Assembly: GCA_029216955.1 (NCBI GenBank) | Contig: JANAVB010005597.1 | Span: forward strand, 49,563,551-49,627,550 | Direction of reading: 5' to 3' | DNA length: 64,000 bases | From: Iris pallida | Taxonomy: Eukaryota > Streptophyta > Magnoliopsida > Asparagales > Iridaceae | In this document: one piece after another, positions 12,610 to 24,640 of the stretch | Position numbering within the stretch: the stretch's first letter is position 1 | How the letters are laid out: each line of letters begins with the position of its first letter | Position numbers and translations under genes: made by a program | Notes under the pieces: model-generated | What the model saw: the letters and a program-made list of their open reading frames with translations, nothing else | Told to the model about the DNA's origin: nothing | Databases searched by the model: none

Positions 12610-13040
12610 AAATTCTAATGGTGCAAGGAACAACGGCGACTTCTCAGCCGGAGGCTGCAGGCGGCCCGATTCCTGAACGAGGATGGGATCCTGGTGACCG
12701 ACATCGGGTGGAGGAGGAGGGGGCTGGTCCACGGTGGTGTGGAGGAAATGCCGGCCCTCGATAGGCGGCTCCCGGGAAATAAAGGATGGACGAGGGAGGG
12801 GGCGGCTACAGAGATGGGAGGACTCAATGGAGATAGAGGTTCCCAAAGACGACCAATGATGGCGCAGTAAGGCAGGCCCCCCGTGGCGAGTGGGTGCCGC
12901 GGCAGACGGCTAACCGGACAATGGTGTATGCCAAGATGCCTGATACTTAAAACACAACGACTACCATAGCTACGCCGCCCCTCGCGACACAGAACCCGTC
13001 AACATGATCAGCGGGAAGATCATGGGCCGATCTATGCCAA
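12610..13040 (+). other. GC-rich segment upstream of the DUF4283 pseudogene
   Basis: Base composition changes sharply to GC-rich just after the AT microsatellite. This stretch probably belongs to the same retroelement as the pseudogene that follows, as its leader or N-terminal coding region, but no frame could be aligned with confidence. Confidence 0.35.
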
Positions 13041-13775
13041 TCGGCCACACAAGCCACGACGTCGCAATGGCGCTACGTTGAACCAAAGATTCTGGACGAC
13101 AATCGGATGGTTGCGGAGATAACCGAGGAGGAGTTGGCCGAGACGGAGGAGTATTGAAAAAATACCCTGATCGTCTATGTAATAGGAGATCGACCGTTTT
13201 ATACCTAGTTTCGAGCATATACTTATCGCACATGGCGGCCACGTAGAGGCATGGAGGTGTATTCACGAGAAAACGGGTTCTTTTTCGTTAGGTTCGAACT
13301 CCATGAAGATTCAGAACGCGTTCTGAACGGAGGCCCTTGGACCTTTGATGGGCGCCTGATAATCCTCAATTAATGGAGAACGAACGCCAAATGCGAGCGG
13401 GAGCTGCTTCATACGGTGCATGTATGGATTTGATTCCCACATCTTTCGACCCAGTACTGGAGTGAGTCTATAATGATGAAGCTAGCAAGTATTATAGGAA
13501 CACCACTGAAGCCAGATGAGGCAACGACTACCAAGTCCAGGCTTGGTTATGCAAGAATATTTGTTGAGATTAAAGCTTCTACAAAATTACCAAGACTAAT
13601 CGAGTTCATCGTTCCTGGTGGAGAGACAATGACCCAAATAGTGTAGTATGAATGGGTACCACCAGTTTGCAATCGATGCGCGTGTTTCGGACACACGAGT
13701 CGACTCTGCCCCAGACCTGAGGAACCAACAAGCCCTATGGAGGAACCTGCATCTACTATGAAGGAAACGGACTAA
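13041..13775 (+). pseudogene. DUF4283 / CCHC_4 zinc-knuckle protein (LINE ORF1-type), decayed
   Basis: One continuous frame (codons in phase with 13074) gives the DUF4283 pattern, RFELHEDSERVLNGGPWTFD, then WRTNAKCERELLHTVHVW, KLASIIGTPLKPDEATT and LGYARIFVEIKAS. It is followed by YEWVPPVCNRCACFGHTSRL with a CX2CX4HX4C knuckle. Five in-frame stops (TGA near 13155, TAG near 13206, TAA near 13372, TGA near 13430, TAG near 13644) sit where conserved Trp, Gln or Arg residues are expected; each is one transition away. No indel was needed. Such proteins are the nucleic-acid-binding first ORF of plant L1-type LINEs. The reverse-transcriptase ORF is absent, probably cut off by LTR 'a' at 13984. Confidence 0.75.
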
Positions 13776-14639
13776 ACTAGGTGGGAGGAGGACATGATGG
13801 AAGCGGACGGCCACCAAGTACAGCAGAGGGGAGCGGCGACAATGGACTGGCTCAAGCAGAAGGACCCGATGGATCTCAAGAGGGGAGGCATGTTAGTGAG
13901 TTGGTGATTGTGATCGCGGATGGAGGACGTATGACAGAGACGCGCTCAATCCAGGAGAGCGGTCTAGGAAAATAGTCTGCGGTTGTAATGCTCGTAGCTC
14001 GTATTACGTATTTTGGTATACGTGTACGTATTTAGACCCGTATTGAATGTCTCCCTGCTTGATTTATTTTGGCATTTCATTGATTTGGTTTATCTTGGTT
14101 CGGTTTGTTTGGCTTGGTTCGGTTTTGTTGTGAACCCACTCCACCTATCACCACCTTCATTTATATCCCACCAAACATTTCTTTCTCCTCATTAACTCTT
14201 CTTCTTTCCTACCATTACTTTTCCACCAACCTGAGAGTGGAAGGTGTAGGCAAGTGCATCTTGTTTTATGGAGGAAATCCCATTTTATTGTTCCATTGTC
14301 TTCATCATGTGTTTCTAACCCACTTTAGTACTTAGCATTTTTCATTTTCATGGTTAATTTCTTGTAAATCTAGCTTTGTGGTATTTTTGGTTTTTATTAG
14401 TTTTGATCTATCAAACTTGCATATTTTTGCTAGTTGATGGTTCCCTGATGTAGAGAATTCCATTTTACCCAAATTTGACCTACGGGAGTTTGTATTTGGG
14501 TTCTTATTGTTGTTTGATAGAGCATGGAGGCCATGGTATTTTCTATGAACATGTTCTCTGTGGGAGCCATTAATTTCACTTCTGGCTGCATGAACATTTT
14601 TAGCTCTGAGCCGCATGAGCATTAATTAATTGCATGGCC

Positions 14640-15930
14640 CTTTTATTTTAGTTGCTTGCAAGCTTGCATGCAACTTGCCTGAGCCGCATAGGCCATTGGC
14701 TTTTGCCTGAGCCACATGGCCCATTAATTAATTGCCTGGCCGCATAGGCCAATCCAAAGTCAGCCGCATATGGCACTGCTTGGCTGGCATGGCCACTATT
14801 TATTTAATGGCCGCATAAACAACATACAATTAATTTGCATGGACAATCAATTTACTGAGCCGCATGGCTACTATTCATTGTTGGCCGCATGGCCTTTCCA
14901 TTTAATTGCATGCAACTGCTTGCTGCTTGTATGCATTTAGCTAATATTTGTATGGCCAATCATAGCTTAGCCGCATATGGCTATTTCATATGCCTGGCCG
15001 TATATAGCAAGCTATGCTGGCCGCATGCTTACACTTGCATTTGCATTCAAATGCATGCATTTAGCATTATCAATATTTGCATGGCCATTCAATTTAATGG
15101 CATGGCTTACTCATTTGTATAAGTATTAATGGCATGGCTTACTCCTTTGTATAAGCATTAATGACATGGCTATGTAAGCATTAACATTTGCATGCATTAA
15201 TTGCAAGCATTACTCCTTTGCTGTATTTGCATGGATCAGCTAACCTGGCCGCATAAGAGAATTATGGCCATTGGCCATTTGTGCTGAGCCGCATGGGTTA
15301 TTAGTTGTTGGCCGTATGGATTAAGTTGTGGCCGCATGGAGTTGCTTTAAGTTGCTTCAAGTTGTTGGCGGCATGGATTTAAATATAGCTGGCCGCATGG
15401 TCTTTTTATGGCATTGTTTAAATTGCCTTTGGCCAATGTAAGCTACTTGCATGCTTATTAATTCTTACCTGGCCGCATGAAAATTTGCTTGTGCATGCTT
15501 TTATATTAATGGCCTTTAGAAATTTGCTTAGCTGATATTATATATTAATGGCCTTTAGAAATTTGCTTAGCTGATATTATATAATATTCTTGGCCACAAT
15601 GCCATGCTTGGCTGCATGGAACATTTTTTGGCCGCATGGGTTTTATTAGCAGGCCGCATGGGCATTAACTGCATACATTTTGCATGTTTCCATGCATTGG
15701 CCGCATGGAAACAGTATTTATGGCCTTATTTAATATATTTTGTATGGCATTTAGATTTTTTGGCCGCATATGGCTATTGCTAATTGTAGCCGCATATGGC
15801 CCAATCCACTTGCTGGCCGCATATGCAATCTAATTGTATGGCCGCTTTCATGCACGTGCAATAACTTTAATTGATTGCATTTGTTTGCATGCAACTTGCT
15901 GGCCGTATATGGCCCAATTTTTTTTCTGAG
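14640..15930 (+). repeat. GGCCGCATGG minisatellite-like block inside LTR 'a'
   Basis: Dozens of copies of GGCCGCATGG, GAGCCGCATGG and GGCCGCATA, spaced irregularly by 15-60 bp of AT-rich sequence with GCATGCA words. Sequence before and after aligns with LTR 'b' and the Tekay LTR, but this block does not, so it is a family-specific expansion within the LTR. A 48-bp unit around TTAATGGCCTTTAGAAATTTGCTTAGC is duplicated at about 15510-15590. Confidence 0.8.
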
Positions 15931-16764
15931 CCGCATGAGTCCACGTTCTTGTCCCTGCTAATATTTAATTACCACATGTATGCTTGTGCCACATTAATTT
16001 AAGTGTGTTCCCTGACACGATAGAGACCCGTTGTGGTGCACTTTTGACATGACATGATAGTGGCCCGTCGTGGCGTACTCCTGACAGTGAACTTGACATG
16101 ATATACTTGACATGATATAATTGATATGACATACCTGACATGATAGTGGCACGCCGTGGCGCACTCTTGACATAATAAACCTGACATGATATTTCTCGAA
16201 ATGTTGTTGCGACGGCTAACCTGACATGACAAGTATGAATGACCTGGACACCGTGGACGATTGTGCTTGTACAAATGAATCCGTCTTGTCTTGCATCATG
16301 TCTAGGACGGGGACCCCTGAGTACCACGGTCAGGGGTACCTACTAAATTGACTAAGGCTAATAACTAGAATAATCCAGTAGTCATGAAGAGATTTCCTAG
16401 CTACAGACAATTCCGTTATCTGGGCGCCCACTTGAGATCTGTAGCATGCCGTCGAGTAGGACACATTTCCAGCACACTGTCATGTGTTGCACCCTTATTG
16501 TACAAATATTCGACCTGGGTAACCTGGATGGTCTGCAGGGCTTGTGGCTGTGAAAGAATCTCGCTGCATCTTGCCAGTAACTAGGCTTGTGATAACCCTA
16601 GTTAGTTAAAGTATCAAGTCGTAGTTATTGCTTGGCCGTGATTGTTGGATGAGGTATAATCTGTCTAGTCTTGTCTTGATTATGTACAAGATTGTCACAT
16701 AACCTGATTGTTCATTCTCACCCTGCTGATAAATGGTGAGAAACCAAGTTCCGTTCAGATGAAG

Positions 16765-16805
16765 GGTTACAACCCGGGTCCTTGTTTGGTTTACGGGTTG
16801 TAACC
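16765..16805 (+). repeat. 11-bp stem hairpin in LTR 'a'
   Basis: GGTTACAACCC (16765-16775) and GGGTTGTAACC (16795-16805) are perfect inverted copies around a 19-base loop. The same hairpin occurs in LTR 'b' in three tandem units, so it is a conserved element of this LTR family. Confidence 0.7.
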
Positions 16806-18056
16806 TGGTGATCTGAATAGTCTCATGGTTATCTTATCGTATATCACCTGTCATGCTTTTCCTTAATTACTGTCTTTATTATGTAATTATATTCTTGTGC
16901 TAATTGCTGGTTTTAGTTCCTAAGTGAAGCCTCCTTTGTGGCACTTGCTCTTTCTGGGATCTGATCCAGCTGGTTTGTATGGCCAGATATCGGAGCAGCA
17001 CCAGAGGATCTACCTGTCTTCCAGCCCGATGGTGACCACCAGGCGTAACCAGGGCAACGAGTGGGTTATTTTTGGCTCTCCCACTCTATTGTAAAATTAT
17101 TCTTTTGAGGCGTTTAGCCGGCGAGTACGTGTTAGCTCAATTGCACCTTTATTTACTGTCTGCCTACGGGCTGTAACATGATTGACAGATCCTAGGGTTG
17201 ATCATGTATGACTAAACTCTTGTTAGTCCTCACATTTTGTAATGACTAGCTTCATGATCAGCTGAATATGTAATGTTTGGTGTAATACATGTGGTTCGTA
17301 TTGCGTATCTTGGTATACGTATACGTAATTTGAATCGTATTGCATGTCTCCCTGCTTGATTTATTCTAGCATTTCATTGATTGGTTTATTCTTGGGTTGG
17401 TTTGGCTTGGCTTGGTTTGCTTTGGTTCATCATGAACCAAAGGTGAACCCTCCTACCTACCACCACCCTCCTTATTTATAACCCCTTCATTTTCTCTCTC
17501 ATCATTATTTCCTTCTTTCTTCATTTACTCTCCACCATTACTTCTTCAACCACCAGGAGGGAGAGAGAGAGAGAGAGAGAGAGAGCTTAGGCAAGTGCAA
17601 AGTTGCTTCATGATGGATCTCAAGTTTTATTGTTCCATTCCCTTCCTTACTTGATTCTAAGCCTCTTTAGAACTTGGCATTTTTGGATTTGATGGATGGA
17701 TTCTTGTAGATCTAAGTTTGTAACTTTTCAGTATTTTCTTGGTTTTGATCTCTAAAACTTACTTATTTTCGAAAACTAATGGTTCTATGTTGTAGAGAAT
17801 TCAATTTCATGCAGTTTTGGCTTTTGTTTCGCTTGATTTCGACTTCGGATGAGTAAGTTATGGCCATTACAAGTTTTCGGAACTTTTATGGCTGAACTTG
17901 CTGATTGGGGACGATGACCCCCATGCGCCCGGGAGGCCATGCGCCGGGAGGCCATGCGCTGTGAAGTCCCGGCAACGCATCCCTTAACTCTGAGCGTGTC
18001 ATGCGCGTAGGTTCCCTACACGCATGTACTGAAGACGCAACGTGAGTTTTCCACGC

Positions 18057-18695
18057 GCCGATTGTGCATGAATCCCACGCGCCAATAGTGCAGGAATCCC
18101 ACGCGCCGATTGGTGCAGGAATCCCACGTGCCGATTGGTGTAGAAATCCCACGCGCCGATTGGTGCAGGAATCCCACGCGCCGATGGTGCAGGAATCCCA
18201 CGCACCGATCGCGCAGGAATCCCACGCGCCGATTGGTGCAAGAATCCCACGCACCGATCGTGCAGGAATTCCATGCGCCGATTGGTGCAAGAATCCCATG
18301 CGCCAATGGTGCAGGAATCCCACGCGCCGATCGCACAGGAATCCCATGCGCCGATTGGTGTAGGAATCCCACGCGCCGATTGATGCAGGAATCCCACGCG
18401 CCGATGGTGCAAGAATCCCACACGCCGATTGTGCAGGAATCCCACGCGCCGATTGGTGCATGAATCCCACGTGCCGATCGCGCAGGAATCCCATGCGCCG
18501 ATTGGTACAGGAATCCCACGCGCCGATTGTGCTGGAATCCCACGCGCCGATCGCGCAGGAATCCCACGCGCCGATTGTGCAGGAATCCCATGCGCCGATG
18601 GTGCAGGAATCCCACACGCCGATTGTGCAGGAATCCCACGCGCCGATGGATGCAGGAATCCCACGCGCCGATCGTGCAGGAATCCCATGCGCCGG
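18057..18695 (+). repeat. 25-bp minisatellite array inside LTR 'b'
   Basis: About 25 copies of a roughly 24-26 bp unit of the type GAATCCCACGCGCCGATTGG followed by TGCAG. Variants differ mainly at ATTGG/ATCG/ATGG and by CG to CA or TG changes. Open frames on both strands across the array (for example 17886-18760 minus) encode repetitive Arg-Gly-Ile-Pro-Ala peptides and are by-products. It occupies the same place in the LTR as the GGCCGCATGG block of LTR 'a' and the CATACGCTAGCC repeats of the Tekay LTRs. Confidence 0.92.
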
Positions 18696-19981
18696 AATTG
18701 CTCTATTTTACTGTTTTGCCTGTTTAAGTTGTTTTGTAGCTGAAATCTTGAAAAACTCAAAACATAAAAGTTGTAGATCTTTTCCTTAGCTTCAAGAATA
18801 TGTTACTAGTTATTTTATGCAAGTTTCTCTCATTCACGATAATGTAAGAATAGAACTCGATAGTGGTCCGCCGTGGCGCACTCTTAACAAGTAAACTGAC
18901 ATGATATATCATGACATGCTGTTACGACAGCTGTAGTGCCCCGTCCCGCAAAGTCAATCGGAGGAATCGAAATGCCGACGGCGTTCGGACTTAGCCTTGC
19001 AACGGCTACTCGGAGACATCGCTCGGTCAAGGCGACCGCTCGCTCAGGTGGGGTAGTTTCGGTGAACTTGCCTCATCTTTGTCTTCACATAATAAAACAC
19101 ATGTTTTCAACTTGCACAATAGGCTTGATAATAAAAGAGACGAATCCACATAGCTAAGGGAATAATCCCGACGGGTCGAAATGAGTTAGAACATGGAAAA
19201 CGTCCCATGGTCGGCCTAGAGTTGGTGCACGACGTGCTTTGAAAATGACACTCGGTCCTTCGTCCCGTGGCTTGGGAGAAGGAAAGTTGGTCTTCGACAC
19301 AAAAGCTAAGATAGGCGTCGCCCGCGTAAATGCTCGATAAAGCATACACGCTTCCGAAATGCAAGGCTTGGCATAGCCTTTGCTCGTCCCTCGGGTTAAG
19401 TTGTAGGCTTGAGTAAGTTAGGCAAAGTTATGTCGGTCGACCTAAGTCATTCCAAGTGCTGTCCCGCTCATTCTGCGGTTGTCAAGTTAAATAGTCACAC
19501 GATCCCAAGGCCCGTCATATAAAGTATGACTTGGACGATAGTGTCGCGTAGAACGTAAGTCGATTTGAGGCACGACGTTCGGACTTAGCATTAAGGCATG
19601 AACCACGGTCGACTTAATGAGTTTTAGAGAAAGGACATCGAATAGGCATTCCTAAGTTGAATGAAATGAAAATGGTAACATGGAAAGAATGCTCGCGACC
19701 GCAGGTCGTCGAGGAGTCTCAAATGATGAAGTCTGGAATGTGGAACTCAAAATATAGTAAAACAATGAAAGTAAAGAATGAAACGGTCCTAAAATAAGGA
19801 AGTGGGTCGAGTCTGCATGGTCATTGGACAACTTGTGTACCGGTACACAAGGGTTTTGACTTTTGTTCCTCAGACGGTTGCCGCGGCCACGGGACCGATC
19901 TGGCCTAGGAGGAACCACGGGCCTACGGGACCCTTGGATGGTGTGCGACCTGACCCAAGGGGTCACTACAACAAAAATACC

Positions 19982-20990
19982 CTTTAATGACGGCTAAAAA
20001 CCGTCATTAATCATGAACCATGACGCTTTTTTTCTTCGTCCAAGCGTTATGAAATCGGGTGTTATAAATGTTTTTCAAAGCGTTATAGATAAATCGTCCG
20101 AAAACGTCATTAATAGATTGAATTTCTACTACGTTCTATTTTCAAAGCGTTATGGATAGTTATGTAAAAACGTTATGAATATTTAATATGGTTGGAAGTC
20201 AGGACATTTTGAAAGCGTTATGATTGGTCATTTGTATAACATTTATAACGCTCTATACTGCATGTTGTATATTCCAAACCCTGCTCAATTCAATTTAAAA
20301 ACAACCACTTAATTTGAACCATATTCACAACAAAACATTGAAATGTAACATTAATCTCCATTTCATTGTCTCAAAATAGGGTACATTCTATTGTCTCAAA
20401 ATAGAGTACACTTTAGCTATCATTCCACATTTCTCAGGCCATATATATATATCTTCACAAAAATGTATAGATCAGTATCCAATATAGCTAGTACAATTTA
20501 CATCAAAACTATCCACATATCCTACACCATAACATACAACTTAGTCACATGAAGACCTGTGTCCACAACACATGTACCCTGCAAAAGATTAAACATGGTT
20601 TAATAAATGTGATATAATGATATAAGTCTTGACCTTATAAAAACGCAGCCCAAAACCTAATAAAAATAGTGTTTGAACCAATCCCAGACCTTATTAACTC
20701 ATTGTGAGTGAAACAAAACCTAACATCTGAACAAACTAGCTAGTAAGTCTATAAAGATATCCATAACCAAAAATAACAATATATTAATTGGTGTAACGAA
20801 CCAGAACTAATGTCATTAATCCTAGAGACCCAAAACCTGCAGAAACAAAAAGGAATATGAGTTGAGATTAGATATAGCATCTGCTTGAATTTTATAACTC
20901 AGAGGAAGGAAGAAAATAGTGGATCTACAGTTCCAAAAAAATTCTCCTTCAAAATGAGAATGAAAAATCCTGAAAATTTAAAAGGGACTT
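19982..20990. other. Left subterminal region of CACTA-1
   Basis: About 300 bp of GTTATGA/AACGTCATTAA-type subterminal repeats, then about 700 bp of AT-rich DNA with no coding segment recognised before the isocitrate dehydrogenase fragment. Subterminal arrays are the transposase-binding regions of CACTA elements. Confidence 0.65.
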
Positions 20991-20994
20991 GGAC

Positions 20995-21518
20995 CTTGAG
21001 CTAAGAAATCACTTTGCACATCTTCGTCACTTCTTGCAAGCCCACACATAACCGCCATCACTCTTGAGTGCATAGGCAACCATATCATCAATGAGACGGT
21101 GTTCATACCTGCCAAATATAAAAGATGTTGGAAATTATATACAGAGGTCCAAACATGAACTGCCTAGATTATGCCAACTGAAGACAGCTCACCAAATTCC
21201 AGCCGCCTCAAACTTGGACTTCCATCCACTTTCATATACCTCTTGAAATATGTCTTTAAACCTGGAGGATAGAAATTAATTTAGAAAACACAGTTTACAC
21301 TAATTGGCAAATGGAGTACAAGGATATACATGGCATCAAAGTAGAGAGTTTAAAGCCAATAAACTTATTGGCAACTCACTGTTATCATGGACAAAAAGAA
21401 ATTAGGCCACTTACCTTCCATCATATTTTTTCAGGATTGTGTTTTTTGTGCTAAGATAGAGTGGCCACTTTTTCTAATAGGCCGTGTTCATTGAAGCGTC
21501 AGCGAAGGCACGAATGGA
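20995..21518 (-). pseudogene. Captured fragment of cytosolic-type NADP-isocitrate dehydrogenase (3 exons)
   Basis: Exon a (21518-21415) reads SIRAFADASMNTAY, a TAG stop, then KKWPLYLSTKNTILKKYDG. Exon b (21261-21193) reads FKDIFQEVYESGWKSKFEAA, then GIW. Exon c (21108-20995) reads [19 protein letters not shown], then YVWAC. These are consecutive parts of plant NADP-dependent isocitrate dehydrogenase, which oxidatively decarboxylates isocitrate to 2-oxoglutarate. All boundaries are GT-AG and the phases join. The stop replaces a Gln codon by one transition. Near the end of exon c the frame shifts before a segment resembling DVQSDFLAQ. A fragment only, not functional. Confidence 0.9.
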
Positions 21519-21805
21519 CTGTAGAGAAAAAGATATGTAGAAAACAATTAGAAAAATGAAAAGTCAATCAAACTATTATTTAGTACATGATTTGAAGCAA
21601 CAATGATATGCAAATCCACTGTGATCGTCTAGTTAGAACTCAATGCACTTCTCAAATTGATCAATATCTGTGTTATACACTCGTAGAGCACTGTGTAACT
21701 ACAGTTGAAGCTACATATGTTTTGGACAACACAATTCTAACCGTTCTTTTTTTCCACTGATGTTAATTGTCTAACATCAATGTATCAAATGGCAACAGGG
21801 TGTTG

Positions 21806-21988
21806 GATCGAGTTGCGCTCGTGGGCGACGCGGCTGGATACGTTACCAACTGCTCCGGCGAAGGGATTTACTTTGCAGCAAAGAGCGGGCGGATGTGTGC
21901 GGAGGCGATTGTGGAAGGCTCGGAGAACGGCACCAGGATGATCAACGAGGCGATCGTGGAAGGCTCGGAGAACGGCACCAGGAAAATT
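21806..21988 (+). pseudogene. CHLP: Captured fragment of geranylgeranyl diphosphate reductase (CHLP)
   Basis: Reads DRVALVGDAAGYV, then CSGEGIYFAAKSGRMCAEAI and VEGSENGTRM, an almost exact match to the FAD-binding GD-box region of the chloroplast reductase that makes the phytyl chain for chlorophyll and tocopherol. The fragment is GC-rich against AT-rich surroundings. A 45-bp segment encoding EAIVEGSENGTR is duplicated in tandem within it (copies begin near 21900 and 21945). It lies opposite in strand to its neighbours, so the captures are independent. Confidence 0.92.
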
Positions 21989-22481
21989 AGAAAGTCGATT
22001 ATTTAGCAAGCCAATCAAATTATTTGGAGTTATTTTTAATAAGCATAAAAATTTATCCCATAGATGCAGATGGCTATAGTCTTCCACGTAATCAGACTAT
22101 AATAGTCAACAAATGGCATCAACTGGACATCTCCATAGGTTCTTGCCTCATTCCAAAGTTCTTCATTCACCAATTGGTTTTTATGCTGCCATGGATCAGA
22201 AAAAATTTAATCGCAAAACAAATGCTTACTAATAATCAGAATAACAAAAGTAAATTTGCTGTCACCAACATGTATGCAAGTTTTTGTTAGGTCAGTGGTG
22301 TATGCAATGTTATAATCTCCAGATCTTCCAAAGCTATTTTCACAACCAATATGCTATACTGTATAGGCATGAAGATGGAGGGAGAAGAAGAGTAGGCGTT
22401 GGCCATTTTAGCAATAATCTCATTCCAGAATTTGTTTAGCAATTGGCTGAAAGAAGTAAATATTGTTCTTTTGTTTCTTAC

Positions 22482-23080
22482 CAGGCCAACAAAAAATCTG
22501 ACTGCAACTATTTCGGACCTTACAACATCATATTGCATCCAAGTTCTTCGAACAACCATTCTACGCTTGAAATTGTTTGCTGTAGAGAAGACACCAATAA
22601 AAGATCCAGGGATTTATGGATAGGAATAGGAGGTGACTTAAGCGTTTCCAAATCAATGACATGCTCCGAGTCCTCAGATGTAGGTAATCCACTGGCTAGG
22701 AGAGAGATTAGTTTTATGTCTCCAGAAATCCTTGCTTCACTAACAAGCCATGGCTCCAAGCTCTGACAAGAAATTGAAAAGATTTAGAGACAATAGTCAT
22801 GATAGATTTGAAATAATAACATAAAATATAAATAGAGAAAAAGTAAGTACTTCACGGTAAGCAAAGGATGTTATATGCTTCCCATCAACTATCATTTGGA
22901 TCCCTTCAGCTCCCACTCTAAGGGTGGCAACAGCAAGATATCCTTGCTTAAAGGGAAAATAGGGTCTGGGTTTGGAGCCTTCCTTTATAACAGGAGATTG
23001 CCCAGAAACATTGGAATATTTACCAGACTTGAAAATCCTCCTACCATCTTTGCCCACCATGGCACTGCATCGGTCTAAAT
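22482..23080 (-). pseudogene. Captured fragment of galectin-domain hydroxyproline O-galactosyltransferase
   Basis: Exon A (about 23080-22851) reads CSAMVGKDGRRIFKSGKYSN, then VSGQSPVIKEGSKPRPYFPF and GIQMIVDGKHITSFAYRE. Exon B (22762-22482) reads LEPWLVSEARISGDIKL, ASGLPTSEDSEHVIDLE and, after a one-base frameshift near 22590, [20 protein letters not shown] and VAVRFFVGL. This is the galectin domain and the start of the GT31 catalytic domain of the plant GALT family, Golgi enzymes that add galactose to hydroxyproline of arabinogalactan proteins. The intron is GT-AG. Possible degraded remains of a further exon lie near 22400-22445. Not functional. Confidence 0.88.
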
Positions 23081-23084
23081 CGTC

Positions 23085-24320
23085 CACAATAGATGAAAGA
23101 TTAAAAATTAAGAAGTTTTGGGCATATGAAGAACTATGAAGAAAAATCACACTATTCAGTGGATTGTTTAGACATCATTAATAATTATACCTAACTCAAG
23201 AAATCGTCATATATTACAATACAACTATAGAGATACACACAAAATGAATACCATGTAGAATAATGGTTAGATACAATACTGCAACTAGCTAAACAATAAA
23301 AATAACTGGTATTGAGAAAGCATATGCATCATCAAAAGAGTTCCACTTTGGATTATATACAAACATACTGACGGCTAGATTCAACAATTGATTTTAGATA
23401 GCCAAGGCCACTCCAAATCATGTACCTCGTCAGTGTTATACATAGCCAAGGCCACTCCACCAGTTCTGAATAGTAGTTATCACATTACCAGTTCTGAATA
23501 GTAGTTGTCACATTCGAGAAGCAAAATGGCCTTGTTCTAACCACTTTCATCATGTTACACAAATTGCAGCCCAACGAATTAGCTGACAGCTCTAAAAGGC
23601 CGGGACACCCTCACTAACCCCAAAAAAACATGTAGTACGGAATTGCTTCATTTACCATACAGTTTAGCCTAAAATTATATGCTTGCAATTAGATTCTACA
23701 TTCTCAAATCATATTGATTCAGAGATTGACTATATAATCAAAGTGCATCCGAGCCTCATATTTACGCATCAAAATGCCTTAAAAATTAAAATATAGAGAC
23801 AAAGGAATACATCAGACACATTATCCTGAGCGTACTATCATGCGCACAAAGATAGCAGTTTAATAGGTCATCAAATTTGTAACGGAACCCAACAACTCCA
23901 CATCGAATCCCCCTAACCCTTCTGAACATACACAAAACCCATAATTAAGTGTTATGGTTTGGATTTAGGTCAAGATAATATATAGGAGAAATCAGACGCA
24001 AAATCAAAAATCTCCACCCTAATTTTATAGTAATTGAAAATTAATTAAACTAGGAACTAAATTAGTGATAAAACTATGTGATTCACAGAACATGGTGCCA
24101 AAACTTGCAATGAAGCATAAGAACAGAACAATGCAACGAAGCATAAGAACAGAACAAACCAATAAGGCTAAAAGTCGTCCGTGTCATGGTTTTTTTTTCC
24201 AAAGAAGAACACACCATAGAAACAACTCGTTAGCAAAATAGCAATAAAACAACTGCAATCGAAAGTCAAGATGCAAACTTTAACCAAGAATCGAGATTCC
24301 GAGGAGCAACGAAGCGACGA
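23085..24320. other. Central-right CACTA-1 sequence of unknown origin
   Basis: AT-rich DNA between the galactosyltransferase and thiamine pyrophosphokinase fragments. It may hold introns or flanks of the captured genes. Short direct repeats occur, for example AGTTCTGAATAGTAGTT(A/G)TCAC at about 23463-23485 and 23491-23512. No exon was recognised. Confidence 0.5.
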
Positions 24321-24328
24321 AACCGCAC

Positions 24329-24640
24329 CTGAACTGGACGTCGAGAAGGTCCTGGTCCGGGAACATCTCCGGCAACTCGTCGTAGACCCGGTTGGCGCCG
24401 CCATCAGCACAGATGCGCAGCTTTGCTACTCTAAACACGGAATCGAGAAAGAAACCTCCAAAACTTAGAGAAAGGGAGAACTTTACAAACCCTAAAAAAA
24501 GAAAACCAAGAGAGAGAAATGAACCGTGCTTCCAGAGGAGGGAAAAGAAGCGGGGGACGCGCTGGTTGAGGACGACGAGGGCGTACGTCAGCACGGGGCC
24601 GTCGCTCGTCGGAGCAGCGGAAGGGGACGGTTGCGGGAGG
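24329..24640 (-). pseudogene. Captured fragment of thiamine pyrophosphokinase (2 exons)
   Basis: Exon 1 (about 24640-24525) reads TYALVVLNQRVPRFFSLLWK and exon 2 (24425-24329) reads AKLRICADGGANRVYDELPE, then MFPDQD, joined through a GT-AG intron of 99 bp in matching phase. This is the N-terminal part of plant thiamine pyrophosphokinase, which converts thiamine to thiamine diphosphate; ADGGANR is the conserved catalytic-domain motif. The sequence upstream of exon 1 is GC-rich and may include the original gene's 5' end. Only the first two exons are present. Confidence 0.88.

Larger units (their letters stand above)
13984..17280 (+). mobile_element. LTR 'a', left part of a gypsy-type LTR interrupted by LTR 'b'
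   Basis: Starts TGTAATGCTCG and is related along most of its length to LTR 'b' and to the Tekay LTRs. Shared features, in order, are a CTTGGTTCGGTTT tract, a TATA-like CATTTATATCCC near 14155 with a CT-rich leader, and ACTTAGCATTTTTC or ACTTGGCATTTTT. Then come GGTTCC(C/A)TG(A/T)TGTAGA, a minisatellite block, a hairpin near 16765-16805 and GAAGCCTCCTTTGTGGCACT. It stops at 17280, where LTR 'b' begins, and resumes at 32826 with GGGATGCCTTACTATT, which matches LTR 'b' around 32596. The 5-bp TTTGG at 17276-17280 is repeated at 32826-32830. No internal region belonging to it was found. Confidence 0.75.

Noticed and set aside
18057..18695. Regular repeats resembling a CRISPR array
   Set aside because: The units are contiguous with no unique spacers, lie inside a plant LTR and have no cas genes; it is a minisatellite.
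17886..18789. Long overlapping ORFs on both strands (up to 253 aa) with Arg-Gly-Ile-Pro-Ala repeats
   Set aside because: They are translations of the 25-bp LTR minisatellite in several frames; none has a start context, a domain or continuity outside the array.
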